A stretch of 64,000 bases of DNA from Corynebacterium stercoris (GTDB lineage: Bacteria > Actinomycetota > Actinomycetes > Mycobacteriales > Mycobacteriaceae), in assembly GCF_024160105.1 (NCBI RefSeq), contig NZ_JAMFTQ010000003.1:185836-249835 (forward strand), read 5' to 3'. Below the pieces are notes generated by a model, which was given only the letters and a program-made list of their open reading frames with translations, searched no databases and was not told the DNA's origin. Within the stretch, counting starts at the first letter, position 1, and each line of letters opens with the position of its first letter. Both the position numbers and the translations under genes were made by a program. This document shows positions 9,909-19,233 of this stretch, one piece after another.

Positions 9909-11351
9909 ATGACTACCGCGCAGCAGCCCTCGCCGTGGCCCGCCTTGTGGGCGATGATGCTCGGATTTTTCATGATCCTGGTGGATTCCACCATTGTCTC
10001 GGTGGCAATCCCCGCGATCTCCGAAGGCCTCGACGCCACGTATAACGAGGTCATCTGGGTCAACAGCGCCTACCTGCTGGCGTACGCCGTGCCGCTACTC
10101 ATCACCGGGCGCATGGGCGACCGCTACGGCCCGCGCACAATCTACCTCATCGGCCTCGCGCTGTTCACCCTGGCGTCGCTCCTCTGCGGCCTGGCCAGCT
10201 CCGCCGCAGCGCTCATCGCAGCCCGCGCGTTGCAGGGCCTGGGCGGCGCGATGGTCACCCCGCAATCCATGTCGGTGATGATCCGTACCTTCTCCCCCAC
10301 CCAGCGCGGCAGCGCGATGGGCGTGTGGGGCGCGACCGCGGGACTTGCCACCGTCACCGGCCCGCTCTTGGGCGGCGTGCTTACCGACGCCGGCGGCTGG
10401 CCCTGGATCTTCTTCGTCAACGTGCCCGTTGGCATCCTCGGCATCGCGCTGGCATGGAAGTTCGTGCCGCGCCTGGAACAGACGAACCGCAGCTTCGACT
10501 GGGTAGGCACCGTCTTGAGCGCCATCGGCATGTTCTGTCTGGTCTTCGGCATCCAGGAGGCAGAACGCTTCGGGTGGGATTGGCGCTTCTGGGCGCTGCT
10601 CCTCGCCGGTGCAGCAGCGATGGCGGTCTTCATCCGCTGGCAGTCGCGCCGCGGCGACGACGCGCTGGTGCCGCTGCGCCTTTTCGCCAACCGCAATTTC
10701 GCCCTCGCCAGCGTGACGATCGCGACGGTTGGTTTCGCCATCTCCACCTTCGCCATCCCGTGGATGATCTACGTCCAGACCGTGCAGGAATACTCCCCCA
10801 CCCGCGCGGCCCTGCTCGTATTGCCCTCCGGCGTGGTGTCATTCTTCCTCTCCCCGCAGATCGGCAAACTCACCAACACGCTCGACCCGAAACCGTTCGC
10901 TATCGCGGGACTCCTCACGGCATCGTTCGCCATCGGGATGGGCGCGGTCATCGCCGACCCGGCCATCGATCCGCGGTGGATGTATCTCTCCTCCGTCTTC
11001 TACGGCGTGGGCAACGCGATGATCTGGGGGCCGTTGTCCATGGTGGCCACCCGCAACTTGGAGCGGCAGCTCGCCGGCGCCGGGTCCAGCGTGTATAACA
11101 CCACCCGCCAGATCGGCGCCGTGATCGGTTCTGCCGCGGTGGCCGCCATGATGTCGGCGCAGTTGCGAGCCAACCTCGGCGACGGCGCGGCCCAGGCCGG
11201 CGGCGGGCGGTTCGCCGGCCCGCTCCCGCCCGTACTCCACGAACCCTTCGCCCAGGCCATGAGCTCCACCATCTGGCTGCCCTTCGGCGTGCTCGTCGCG
11301 GGAGCGGCGTTGGCCTGCTGCTTCGACAAAACGGAATCGTGGAAGAGCTAA
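9909..11351 (+). CDS. MFS exporter, DHA2 (EmrB/QacA-like) family
   Basis: The 480-residue membrane protein has the 14-helix drug:H+ antiporter-2 layout. It begins AMMLGFFMILVDSTIVSVAIPAI, where the helix-1 acid is typical of the family. GRMGDRYGPRTIY is motif A between helices 2 and 3, and the proline/glycine-rich GVWGATAGLATVTGPLLGGVL is the antiporter motif C. It likely exports an amphipathic drug or metabolite; substrate unknown. It starts nine bases after the DUF4185 gene and its end overlaps the next gene by 13 bp, so the three may be cotranscribed. Confidence 0.88.
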   Translation: MTTAQQPSPWPALWAMMLGFFMILVDSTIVSVAIPAISEGLDATYNEVIWVNSAYLLAYAVPLLITGRMGDRYGPRTIYLIGLALFTLASLLCGLASSAAALIAARALQGLGGAMVTPQSMSVMIRTFSPTQRGSAMGVWGATAGLATVTGPLLGGVLTDAGGWPWIFFVNVPVGILGIALAWKFVPRLEQTNRSFDWVGTVLSAIGMFCLVFGIQEAERFGWDWRFWALLLAGAAAMAVFIRWQSRRGDDALVPLRLFANRNFALASVTIATVGFAISTFAIPWMIYVQTVQEYSPTRAALLVLPSGVVSFFLSPQIGKLTNTLDPKPFAIAGLLTASFAIGMGAVIADPAIDPRWMYLSSVFYGVGNAMIWGPLSMVATRNLERQLAGAGSSVYNTTRQIGAVIGSAAVAAMMSAQLRANLGDGAAQAGGGRFAGPLPPVLHEPFAQAMSSTIWLPFGVLVAGAALACCFDKTESWKS

Positions 11352-12121
11352 CCCCGGCCCGCACCGGCCGCAAGCCCCGCGCACCGAAAAAGACGATCGT
11401 CGGCACGTACCCGATCGACACCGGCGAGGCCGCAATCGTCGCGGACCCGGAACGCGACGGCGGCTACGTTCTCGAAGTCAACCGCGTGCCCTCGTCATAC
11501 GTCGTGCCCGGCGCGCCGGAGGTGCTGGAATACGACTACATGCGCTGGATCGCCGGCTTCATCGCTGGCCACGAGCTGTCTGCGCCGTTTCGCGCCGTGC
11601 ACCTCGGGGCTGCCGGGTGCGCGCTGCCGAGCTACGTCGCGCACCGCTGGGCCAGCGAGAACATCGCCGTCGAGGTGGATCGCGGCCTCGCCGAGCTCGT
11701 GCGCTGGGCATTCGATCCCCCAGTTGAGATCCGCGTCGCGGAGGCCCGCGCCTTCACGCACGCACTCGCACCGGGCAGCATCGACGTGCTGGTCCGCGAC
11801 GTTTTCGCCGGCCCCGACACCCCGCGCCCGATCACGACGGTCGAGTTCTACCGCGCCGCGCGCCGCACCCTCGCCCCGGGCGGGCTGTTCGTGGCCAACG
11901 TCGGCGACCGCGCCGGGCTTCCCGTCACGCGCGCGGAGCTCGCCGGCTTGACGACGCTCTTTTCGCACACCGCCGTTGCCGGCCCCGCCGAGATGCTTGA
12001 CGGGCGGGCGTACGGCAACCTGGTTGTCGCAGCCTCGGACGCGCCGCTCAGTTTCGCGGGCGACGTGCCGTGGCGCGACGGTGCCGACTACCTCGACGGC
12101 ACCCGGCCGAACCGAGACTAG
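11339..12121 (+). CDS. Spermidine-synthase-like methyltransferase-fold protein
   Basis: This 260-residue Rossmann-fold protein has the layout of spermidine synthase-like proteins: EYDYMRWIAGF, then HLGAAGCALPSYVAHRW (nucleotide loop), EVDRGLAELVRWAF and DVLVRDVFAGPDTPRPITTVEFYRA. Actinobacterial members of this group are often annotated as fused MFS/spermidine synthase or spermidine synthase-like. The usual aspartate pair for polyamine catalysis is not convincingly present, so true spermidine synthesis is doubtful. It starts at a GTG inside the 3' end of the MFS gene, which suggests coupled translation. Confidence 0.75.
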   Translation: MEELTPARTGRKPRAPKKTIVGTYPIDTGEAAIVADPERDGGYVLEVNRVPSSYVVPGAPEVLEYDYMRWIAGFIAGHELSAPFRAVHLGAAGCALPSYVAHRWASENIAVEVDRGLAELVRWAFDPPVEIRVAEARAFTHALAPGSIDVLVRDVFAGPDTPRPITTVEFYRAARRTLAPGGLFVANVGDRAGLPVTRAELAGLTTLFSHTAVAGPAEMLDGRAYGNLVVAASDAPLSFAGDVPWRDGADYLDGTRPNRD

Positions 12122-12615
12122 AGCCGCAGCTCTGTGCCCAGGCCGGGCTGGTAGAACGCGGCCCGCTCTGCGGTGACGGCGTTCAGGTGCGGCGAGGTGA
12201 CCTCGGCGAGCGCGGCGAGGTAGTCCGGCACGATGGCCTTTTGGATGCGCAGGCCCATGGTGAGGTGCGGGATCCAGCGGTCGCCGCGCCCTTCCGGGTT
12301 CATGGCGCTCAAGCGCCTGGCAGCGCGCTCTAGCTCCTCGGGGGCCTCAAGCAGCCACGCCACGGTCTGCTTCGATTTGGTGCCGAAGACCACGGTGCCG
12401 ACACGGCGCAGCTCAGCGGGCATAAGCGGGGGCAGGATAACCGCGGCCTCCCCCACCACCTTGGCGGCCATGGTTGGCGCGAAGGTCACCGAGATGTGCG
12501 GGCGCTGCTTTTGCTCCGGCAGGCCGCGCTCGGCGAGCGCGGTATAGATGTCCCGGATGGCGCGCTCCTGCTCCGTCGGCAAGCGGAGCAGAATGTTCTC
12601 CGGGGAGCCTGCCAC
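12118..12615 (-). CDS. 2'-5' RNA ligase / cyclic phosphodiesterase-like protein
   Basis: The protein (165 residues) carries the two H-x-T/S-x motifs of the 2H phosphoesterase superfamily: HISVTF near residue 40 and HLTMGL near residue 118, spaced as in LigT/ThpR proteins. Members act on 2'-5' RNA linkages or cyclic phosphates; the substrate is unknown here. The GTG start overlaps the TAG of the upstream transporter gene (TAGTG), so the two are probably coupled. The much longer open frame upstream in this phase is a shadow of the transporter gene. Confidence 0.8.
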   Translation of the reverse strand: MAGSPENILLRLPTEQERAIRDIYTALAERGLPEQKQRPHISVTFAPTMAAKVVGEAAVILPPLMPAELRRVGTVVFGTKSKQTVAWLLEAPEELERAARRLSAMNPEGRGDRWIPHLTMGLRIQKAIVPDYLAALAEVTSPHLNAVTAERAAFYQPGLGTELRL

Positions 12616-13997
12616 TACTCGGTGACGTCCTCGGCGATAGCCTCGGCCTCCGCCGGGGAGACCTCGCCCTGCTCGACCTTCGCCGCGAGACGCTGCTCCG
12701 CCTGCGGCACCCAGAGGCCGCGGGCCTTGCGGATGACAATGAGGAACCCAATGACGTAGATGGCGGTGACCACCGGCACGCCCACGAAGCCCCAGAAGTA
12801 GGTGCCGGTGAGGTCCGGGATCAGGCCCCAGAGCGACGCACCGACGGACAGGCCGATCGGGTAGGCCATGCCCAGGATGCCCCACAGCTTGGAGAAGTCG
12901 CGCTGGCCGAAAGCCCGCTCGCCGATCAGCGGCGGGGTCACAGTGCCGGTGGCGAGGCCGACGGCGACCAGGAACATGGAGACGATGAACACCCACGGGG
13001 TGCGCGCGAACGCGAAGATGACGAAGCCGACGGACGCAATGGTGAAGCACAGCACCAGGGCCTTCTCCAGGCCGATCTTGTCCACGACCCAGCCGAGCAG
13101 CGGCTTGTACGGGATCAGCAGCACCGTCGCCAAAACCACGATGGTGGACAGGAGCTGCGCACTCACGTCCATGCCCCACGGGCTGGAGTTCAGGTAATTC
13201 ACCAGGTGCTGGGTCATGCCGTAGGTGATGCCGAAGATGGCCAGCGAAGCGAGCAGCACCCAGAACCACGGGGACTTCAGCGCCTGCTCCTGCGGCAAGC
13301 CCGGCTCCCACTCGTCCTTCGCGGTGGTCTTCATCTTGTCCGTCGGCGGGGCACCGTACGGGCGCAGGCCCTCATCCTCCGGGTTGTTCCGGATCATGAA
13401 CAGGCCCGGCAGGATCGTCGCCACCGCCATGATCGCCGCGAGCACCAGCATGGTAGAGCGCCACCCGATGGAGCCCATCAGCGGCGGCACGAGGTAGCCC
13501 AGGATCACACCGCCGACACCCGAACCTGCGAGGACCGCGCCGAGCACGGTGCCGCGCTTTTCGATGAACCAGCGGTTGACCACCACCACCGGCACATACT
13601 GCACCGACAAACCGACGCCGACACCGATGATCAGGCCCGCCAGATAGAACATCCACAGCGACTGGGAGAACGCGAACAGCGCCAGACCGGCGGTGGCGAC
13701 CGCGCCGCCGATGATCATCAAACCCTGCGCCTTGAGCTTGTCAATCAGCTGCGCAGCGGCCAGCATCGTGAACGCCGAGGCGAAGCCGTAAATCGTGTAA
13801 TAGATCAGAAAGCTCGAGGTGGTGAACTCCGGGAAGTCCCTCAGCACCATCGGGGTGAAGAAGCTCAAGCCAGTGAGCGTGACGGCGAAGCCGATCTCGG
13901 AGATTGCGGCACCGACCGCGACGCGCTTATGCGCGCCGGGCATCTTGCCGGCCGCGGCGGCATCCGAGTTAGGCGCGGCACTCGTAGCGGTAGACAT
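12615..13997 (-). CDS. MFS transporter, oxalate/formate antiporter (OFA) family
   Basis: This 460-residue protein has 12 predicted helices and the OFA layout: ISEIGFAVTLTGLSFFTPMVLRDF at the start, LIIGVGVGLSVQYVPVVVVNRWF between helices 4 and 5, then KRGTVLGAVLAGSGVGGVILGYLVPPLM. A hydrophilic loop separates the two halves (GAPPTDKMKTTAKDEWEPGLPQ). OFA proteins carry small carboxylates such as oxalate, formate, lactate or pyruvate. With a formate dehydrogenase 4.5 kb away, formate or oxalate is an attractive substrate, but the genes are not in one operon and this is inference. Confidence 0.8.
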   Translation of the reverse strand: MSTATSAAPNSDAAAAGKMPGAHKRVAVGAAISEIGFAVTLTGLSFFTPMVLRDFPEFTTSSFLIYYTIYGFASAFTMLAAAQLIDKLKAQGLMIIGGAVATAGLALFAFSQSLWMFYLAGLIIGVGVGLSVQYVPVVVVNRWFIEKRGTVLGAVLAGSGVGGVILGYLVPPLMGSIGWRSTMLVLAAIMAVATILPGLFMIRNNPEDEGLRPYGAPPTDKMKTTAKDEWEPGLPQEQALKSPWFWVLLASLAIFGITYGMTQHLVNYLNSSPWGMDVSAQLLSTIVVLATVLLIPYKPLLGWVVDKIGLEKALVLCFTIASVGFVIFAFARTPWVFIVSMFLVAVGLATGTVTPPLIGERAFGQRDFSKLWGILGMAYPIGLSVGASLWGLIPDLTGTYFWGFVGVPVVTAIYVIGFLIVIRKARGLWVPQAEQRLAAKVEQGEVSPAEAEAIAEDVTE

Positions 13998-14070
13998 GGC
14001 CCCAACGTATCACCGCGCTACTATCGGGTTCACCGCTTTTTCAAAGAACGTTCAACGAAAGGTTCCCACC

Positions 14071-14274
14071 ATGCAGAACGATCCGGCAAAGCCCGGCTAC
14101 ACCACCGACGGCAGCACCAACAAGCCCGTCGACCACGATGAGGACCAGTTCGCCCAGGACACCGGCTCCGCGCTCGGCTACGGCCAGGAGGCGGAGGACG
14201 GTGTTGAAGAAGCCCAGCTCACCTACGATATCTCTGCCGACGACGAGGGTGAGCACCCCACCATCGAGCAGTAG
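14071..14274 (+). CDS. Small acidic hypothetical protein
   Basis: This 67-residue, strongly acidic protein has no membrane segment and no motif I recognise. It starts MQNDPAKPGYTTDGSTNKPVDHDEDQ and ends DEGEHPTIEQ. A plausible ribosome site (GAAAGG) lies 9 bases before the ATG. It sits between two minus-strand genes, with its stop directly abutting the ligD stop. Its composition resembles small stress-related or intrinsically disordered corynebacterial proteins; no function can be given. Confidence 0.65.
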   Translation: MQNDPAKPGYTTDGSTNKPVDHDEDQFAQDTGSALGYGQEAEDGVEEAQLTYDISADDEGEHPTIEQ

Positions 14275-16623
14275 TTAGACCTCCCAGCGCACGTCCTGCG
14301 GGTCGAGGTCGTCGCGCCAGCCGCGCCACGACGCCTGCCGGACCTTCCGCCCGCCGGTCGCCCCGGCGAGCGCCACCTCCGCGACGCGCTTCGGGGTGAC
14401 CCACCACGCGTCGCCCGCATCCGCCGCCGGCACCTCAACCGGCGGCGTTTTGCGTTTAATGCGCCGCAGATCCCGCTCGATCTGCGCGAGCTGGCCGGAG
14501 GTGAACCCGGTGCCCACGCGTCCGGCGTAGCGCAGCTCGCCCTCCTCGTCGGGCACCGCCACCAGCAGCGATTTCCCCTCGCGCACACCGACAACGACCA
14601 CGGCCTGGTGCAGCGCGCGCTTCACCTTCAGCCAGTCCCCGCTGCGTCCCGGGCGGTACGTCGAGCTGGTCTCCTTCGCCACGACGCCCTCCAAGCCCAT
14701 CTCCTCCGCCACGCGCCACGCGGCGGCGAAACTGCCCCGGTACGCAGGCGGGATGGTCACGCTATCCGTCGCGTCGAGTGCTTCGAGCTCCCCGCGCCGC
14801 TCGTCGTAAGTCGCGCCGGTGAGGTCCCGATTCTCCACCCGCAGCAGGTCGAAGGCCATGTAGCGCAGCTCAGCGTCCGCGCCCCCCTCCTTGTCGATGT
14901 GGTGCAGCAGCGAGAAGTTCGGCTTCCCGTCTGCGCCGATGGCGACGAGCTCGCCGTCGAAGGTGGCGTCGGCAAGCGGGAGCTCAATGTGCGGCATGAG
15001 GCGGGTGTAATCTTTGCCGTTGCGGCTGATCAGGCGCGTGGTGCCGCCGCGCGTGTCGGCGATGATGCGGTAGCCGTCCCACTTCATCTCGAACGCGTAC
15101 GTCGCGCCGTCCTTGAGGCCCAGGCGGATGTCCGCTTCCGTCGCGGTCGTCGCCAGCATCGGGGCCGGGGGCTCAAGCTTTCCGACGTTCGATTCCTTCC
15201 CCACCTCGGGCGCCGCCGGTGCCGAGCGGTTGTGGGGCTCGGCCGGGGGCTGGCGCTTCATGAATTTCAGCAGCCAGTTGTCGCCCTCGGTGCGGATGAG
15301 TGCGTAGCGGCGCGGGATGCCGCCGAGCCCGCCGTCGGCGCGCCCGTAGAGCACGGCGATGACCTCGTCGTCGCGCCATTTCTCGATCTCGCACGTGCCG
15401 ATGTCCCAGATCTTCACCGTGCCCGCGCCGTACTGGCCCTTCGGGATCGTGCCCTCGAACCAGGCGTACTCGTACGGGTGGTCCTCCGTCTGCACGGCCA
15501 GGCGGTTGAGGTCGGGGTCCAGCGGCGGGCCTTTCGGCACCGCCCAGGACACGAGCACGCCCTCGTGCTCGAGGCGGAAATCCCAGTGCAGGCGGGTGGC
15601 GTCGTGCTCGCCGATGACGAAGATCGGCTCGCCCTCACGCGGGGTCGGCGCCGCCTCGGGTACCGGCTCGCCGGTTTTAGTGGCGTCGCGCATGGAGCGG
15701 TAGGTGGTCAGCCGGTCGGTGGGTGCCGCCTCCCCGGCATCACCCTCGCCGGACCCGAGCGACGCGATTGGGTCGATGCCCTCCGCAACACGCGCGATCA
15801 CCTCCTCGAAGTCGAGGTGGCGTAGATCTGGGTCCTCCAGCTCATCCCAGGTGCGCGGCGCGGCGACCATCGGGCGCGTCCTGCCGCGCAGCGAGTACGG
15901 GCTCACTGTCGTCTTTTTGCCGTTGTTCTGGCTCCAGTCCAGAAACACCTTCCCGGCGCGCTCGGTCTTGCGCATCACGGCGGTAACGCGGTCGGGGTGC
16001 TCCTCCTCCAGCGCCTGGGCCAGCGTCTTCGCCACCTGGCTCACTGCCGCGGCCTCGGCGCTGCCGTCGAGACCCGCGTAGAGGTGGATGCCCTTCGAGC
16101 CGGAAGTCACGGGCACGCAGGTCAGGCCCATGTCGTCGAGAATCTCCCTGCACCAGCGCGCCACCTCGGCGATCTCGGCCATGGTCACGCCCTCGCCGGG
16201 GTCGAGGTCCAGCACCAGCCGGTCCGGGTTCTGCGCCGTGCCTTGCGAATCGAAGCGCCACTGCGGGGTGTGCAGCTCCAATGCGGCGACCTGCGCCAGC
16301 CAGGCCAGGGTCTCGGGACCGTCGATAAGCGGGTACGCGTTCGTGCTGGTCTTGTGCTCAATCTCGCCGGTGCGGATCCAGCTCGGCGCGGAAGTTTCCA
16401 GGTCCTTGCGGAAGAAACTCTGGCCGTCGACGCCTTCGGGCCAGCGCTTGCGCGTCACCGGCCGGTCGCGCACCTGCGGGATGAGCACGTCCGCCACCTC
16501 GAGGTAGTAGCGCATGACGTCAGCCTTGGTGGTGCCAGTTTCCGGATAGAGCACCTTGTCCAAGTTGCTCACCGAGAGCGTGCGGCCGCCGACGCTGACC
16601 TTGGTGGTAGACATGCGGGCCAT
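14275..16623 (-). CDS. ligD: ATP-dependent DNA ligase LigD (polymerase-phosphoesterase-ligase)
   Basis: LigD seals double-strand breaks with Ku in bacterial end joining. Domain order is as in mycobacteria: primase-like polymerase (residues about 1-300, with LDLDPGEG at 138-145 carrying the metal-binding aspartates), phosphoesterase (HDATRLHWDFRLEHEG, about 380-480) and ligase, with nucleotidyl-accepting Lys514 in FEMKWDGYR. It is about 782 residues. I chose the ATG at 16623, which has GGGGA eight bases upstream; the ATG at 16614 is possible. The upstream frame extension would run into ku, which is divergent with only 28 bp between starts, so the two share a promoter region. Confidence 0.95.
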   Translation of the reverse strand: MARMSTTKVSVGGRTLSVSNLDKVLYPETGTTKADVMRYYLEVADVLIPQVRDRPVTRKRWPEGVDGQSFFRKDLETSAPSWIRTGEIEHKTSTNAYPLIDGPETLAWLAQVAALELHTPQWRFDSQGTAQNPDRLVLDLDPGEGVTMAEIAEVARWCREILDDMGLTCVPVTSGSKGIHLYAGLDGSAEAAAVSQVAKTLAQALEEEHPDRVTAVMRKTERAGKVFLDWSQNNGKKTTVSPYSLRGRTRPMVAAPRTWDELEDPDLRHLDFEEVIARVAEGIDPIASLGSGEGDAGEAAPTDRLTTYRSMRDATKTGEPVPEAAPTPREGEPIFVIGEHDATRLHWDFRLEHEGVLVSWAVPKGPPLDPDLNRLAVQTEDHPYEYAWFEGTIPKGQYGAGTVKIWDIGTCEIEKWRDDEVIAVLYGRADGGLGGIPRRYALIRTEGDNWLLKFMKRQPPAEPHNRSAPAAPEVGKESNVGKLEPPAPMLATTATEADIRLGLKDGATYAFEMKWDGYRIIADTRGGTTRLISRNGKDYTRLMPHIELPLADATFDGELVAIGADGKPNFSLLHHIDKEGGADAELRYMAFDLLRVENRDLTGATYDERRGELEALDATDSVTIPPAYRGSFAAAWRVAEEMGLEGVVAKETSSTYRPGRSGDWLKVKRALHQAVVVVGVREGKSLLVAVPDEEGELRYAGRVGTGFTSGQLAQIERDLRRIKRKTPPVEVPAADAGDAWWVTPKRVAEVALAGATGGRKVRQASWRGWRDDLDPQDVRWEV

Positions 16624-16651
16624 TGTAGATTTCCCCGTACACTGGCGTTCT

Positions 16652-17461
16652 ATGCGCGCGATCTGGTCTGGCTCCATCACCTTCGGCCTCGTCAACGTCC
16701 CCGTGAAGGCATTCGGGGCCACCGAGGACCACGACATCAGCTTCCACCAGGTCCACGACAAGGACGGCGGCCGCATCCGCTACGAGCGCCGCTGCGAGGT
16801 GTGCGGGGAGAAAGTCGAATACAAGCACATCGACAAGGCCTTCGAGGAGGACGGGGACACCGTCGTGCTTACCGACGAAGACTTTGCCAGCCTCCCCGAA
16901 GCCGACAACGACGAGATCGAAGTGGTCCAGTTCGTGCCCGCGGAGCAGATCGACCCGATCATGCTGGAGAAGTCCTACTACCTCGCGCCCGAGGGCAAGA
17001 CCCCGAAGTCCTACCTGCTGCTGCGCCAGACGCTGCAGGACACCGACCTCATCGCCGTCGTGCGTTTCGCGCTGCGCCAGAAGACCCGCCTCGGCGTGCT
17101 GCGCGTCGTGGGCAAAGTCATCGTCCTGCAGGGCATGATGTGGGCCGACGAGCTGCGCGAACTCGATTTCGACGGCCAGTTCAAGGGTGTCAAGTCCCGC
17201 GCGAAAATCTCGGACAAGGAGCTCAACCTCTCGTCCCAGCTCGTCGAGTCCTACTCCTCCGACTTCACTCCGGAGGAATTCGAGGACGATTACCAGATTG
17301 AGCTGCGCAAACTGATCGACGCGAAGTTCGAGCAGGGCGACACGATCGACACCGAGGCCACCTTCGGCGAGCAGCAGCGTGACGACGACAGCGATGCCGA
17401 CGTCGTCGACCTCATGGAGGCGCTCAAGGCTTCGCTGGATAAGCGCAAGAGCAGCGCCTAA
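16652..17461 (+). CDS. ku: Non-homologous end-joining protein Ku
   Basis: The 269-residue protein starts MRAIWSGSITFGLVNVPVKA, the conserved opening of bacterial Ku, and contains RRCEVCGEKVEYKHIDKAFE, EKSYYLAPEG, LLLRQTL and the long helical C-terminal half. Ku forms a homodimeric ring on broken DNA ends and recruits LigD. The start is the ATG at 16652; an earlier in-frame start would overlap ligD. Ku and LigD are absent from C. glutamicum as far as I recall, so their presence is a useful lineage marker. Confidence 0.96.
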   Translation: MRAIWSGSITFGLVNVPVKAFGATEDHDISFHQVHDKDGGRIRYERRCEVCGEKVEYKHIDKAFEEDGDTVVLTDEDFASLPEADNDEIEVVQFVPAEQIDPIMLEKSYYLAPEGKTPKSYLLLRQTLQDTDLIAVVRFALRQKTRLGVLRVVGKVIVLQGMMWADELRELDFDGQFKGVKSRAKISDKELNLSSQLVESYSSDFTPEEFEDDYQIELRKLIDAKFEQGDTIDTEATFGEQQRDDDSDADVVDLMEALKASLDKRKSSA

Positions 17462-17505
17462 GGCCTAGCGCGCGTTCGAGCTCACCGGCGGGTGATAATC
17501 GGCGC

Positions 17506-18540
17506 ATGAACCCATTCGAGCGCGCGCTCGCCGAGACGCCCGATTACGTCCCCAACTACCTCACCCGCGTCACACCCGGGGCTTTCACGCTTGCCGACGG
17601 CGCATGGCGCACCACGGCGCTCTCCCGCGAGGGCGCGCCGGTGGATTATGCGCTGCGCATTGACGATGCGGGCACCGTCACCGAAGTGCGCGTCAACGGC
17701 GACGTCGTGAGCGACCTGCCGTCGCTCGCCGAGCGCCCCGAAACCGTCCTGGAATGGTTCGATGCCATCGCGTACCTCGATGCCCGCGGACGTGTGGAGG
17801 AGACTGTGGATCCACGGTGGACCGGCGACGACATTGCGACGGCGATGGAACGTGCTGGGCAAAACGTCGTGGCGTTTTCGGAGCACCCGGTGCGGCTTTC
17901 GGCATTCGACAATCCCGCGCCGTGCGAGGCCTATGTCAACGCCATCTTGGCCCCCACGCCGCTGCGCGCCACGGTGCGGCCGGTGCGCTCGTGGCCGATT
18001 GATGATGCGGATTTCGAACACGGCGACTTCACGCTGCGCATTGCGACCTGCGAGGAGGACGGCTTCTACCCCATGCCGTACAGCACCGATTACTACCCGG
18101 CTGGCTGGTACGAAATTCTCGAGGATCAGGGATGGCGCTCGTTCATGGAGGCCAGTTTCTCCGACTTCGGCGAGAACGCCGCAGCGGATGACGTCGAGGC
18201 TGCGGTGGCGTACCGCCTCTCCCAACTGCCCGGCTACGTCGAAATCGGGATGCCCAGCGAAAACGCCGAGTGGTGGGCGCTGACCTTCCCCAGGCTCGAC
18301 GTGCTGTTCCTCGTCTCCCCCGCCGAGACGGTGCTGAACTTCACCATCGACGGCGACAATTCCCATGTCCGAGTGGAGATCCTGTTTGGCCGCACCTACG
18401 CCCGCCGCCAACGTTTACAGGACCGCTACCAGCGTCGCTGGGGGCATTTGGCGAACGACGCCGTTCCCCACACCGACGCAGAAATCGCAGCCGCCGTCGA
18501 CGCGGCGCTGAACGCCATCGGAGGCAACCGTGCTGACTAG
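17506..18540 (+). CDS. Hypothetical protein, two-domain acidic
   Basis: This 344-residue soluble, acidic protein has no signal peptide or membrane segment. The N-terminal third (MNPFERALAETPDYVPNYL...) and the C-terminal half (PAPCEAYVNAILAP..., HVRVEILFGRTYARRQRLQDRYQRRW) look like separate folded units. I do not recognise a family with confidence. It follows ku by 44 bp and overlaps the next gene by 11 bp, so those two are probably coexpressed. Confidence 0.7.
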   Translation: MNPFERALAETPDYVPNYLTRVTPGAFTLADGAWRTTALSREGAPVDYALRIDDAGTVTEVRVNGDVVSDLPSLAERPETVLEWFDAIAYLDARGRVEETVDPRWTGDDIATAMERAGQNVVAFSEHPVRLSAFDNPAPCEAYVNAILAPTPLRATVRPVRSWPIDDADFEHGDFTLRIATCEEDGFYPMPYSTDYYPAGWYEILEDQGWRSFMEASFSDFGENAAADDVEAAVAYRLSQLPGYVEIGMPSENAEWWALTFPRLDVLFLVSPAETVLNFTIDGDNSHVRVEILFGRTYARRQRLQDRYQRRWGHLANDAVPHTDAEIAAAVDAALNAIGGNRAD

Positions 18541-18814
18541 GACCAAAATCGAAAACGTTGATGTGCTGCCTCCGATCGAGGAGGACGAAGGCTGGTCGCA
18601 CAAAGGCTGCGGGTGGGACGCATCCCCCTGCGGCGAGCTGCCCACCCACTTCATCTCCACACCATGCCCCGAGCACGGGCGGGCGCACGCCGGCGACTCG
18701 ACGACCTATTGTCAGCGCCACTACGCGCTCACGCTCCTGCAGATCGTCGAGGTGGAGATGCCGTTTCAGTCCGCCGCGTTCGATGACCTCGTCTTCGACC
18801 ACGGCGCGCTCTAA
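18530..18814 (+). CDS. Small Cys/His-rich hypothetical protein
   Basis: This 94-residue protein starts at a GTG inside the preceding gene. It contains spaced Cys and His residues (KGCGWDASPCGE, TPCPEHGRAH, TYCQRHYAL) that could bind one or two zinc ions. No family is recognised. The overlap with the upstream gene suggests coupled translation. Confidence 0.6.
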   Translation: MLTRTKIENVDVLPPIEEDEGWSHKGCGWDASPCGELPTHFISTPCPEHGRAHAGDSTTYCQRHYALTLLQIVEVEMPFQSAAFDDLVFDHGAL

Positions 18815-18820
18815 CGCTAG

Positions 18821-19198
18821 CTAGTTGCCGGTGATGCCCTTCAACCGGTCGATGTGCTGCGAGGCCTCTGCCTTGGTGAGGTTCCCCGGGAGCTGTTCGC
18901 CGGCCTGCTTCGCCAACGTATCCAGGTAGGACTTCTGCGCCTCCGTCATCGGGTCATCGCCCGAGACCCACTCGGAGGGGTCCTTCTCCAGGGTGTTGTC
19001 CTCCTGCGCATCCCCGGTTGCGCCGATCATCTCGCCCTGCCCGGCGGGGTCCTGGCCCACCGGTGCCTCAAGCGGATCGTTCTGCTGACCGCCGGCGTAC
19101 TCGGCTTCCGCCTGCTTCTGGCTGGCTTCGGTCACGGGCTGGCCGGCGGCCGCCTGCTGGCCGTCCACTGCGGGCTGTTCTGGGAATTCGTTAATCAT
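18821..19198 (-). CDS. DUF3072-type small protein
   Basis: The C-terminal 40 residues (MTEAQKSYLDTLAKQAGEQL...LTKAEASQHIDRLKGITG) match the short helical DUF3072 motif common in actinobacteria. The first 85 residues are Gln/Glu/Asp-rich and probably disordered. I start it at MINEFPEQP (ATG at 19198), because the upstream extension would cover the iron-regulated promoter region. Function unknown. Confidence 0.7.
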   Translation of the reverse strand: MINEFPEQPAVDGQQAAAGQPVTEASQKQAEAEYAGGQQNDPLEAPVGQDPAGQGEMIGATGDAQEDNTLEKDPSEWVSGDDPMTEAQKSYLDTLAKQAGEQLPGNLTKAEASQHIDRLKGITGN

Positions 19199-19233
19199 GG
19201 CGCCATCGTACCCGCAATGCGCAACCGAAACTG

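Noticed and set aside
12474..14141. 555-codon plus-strand frame
   Set aside because: Antisense to the OFA transporter and 2H phosphoesterase genes; composition is that of a shadow frame.
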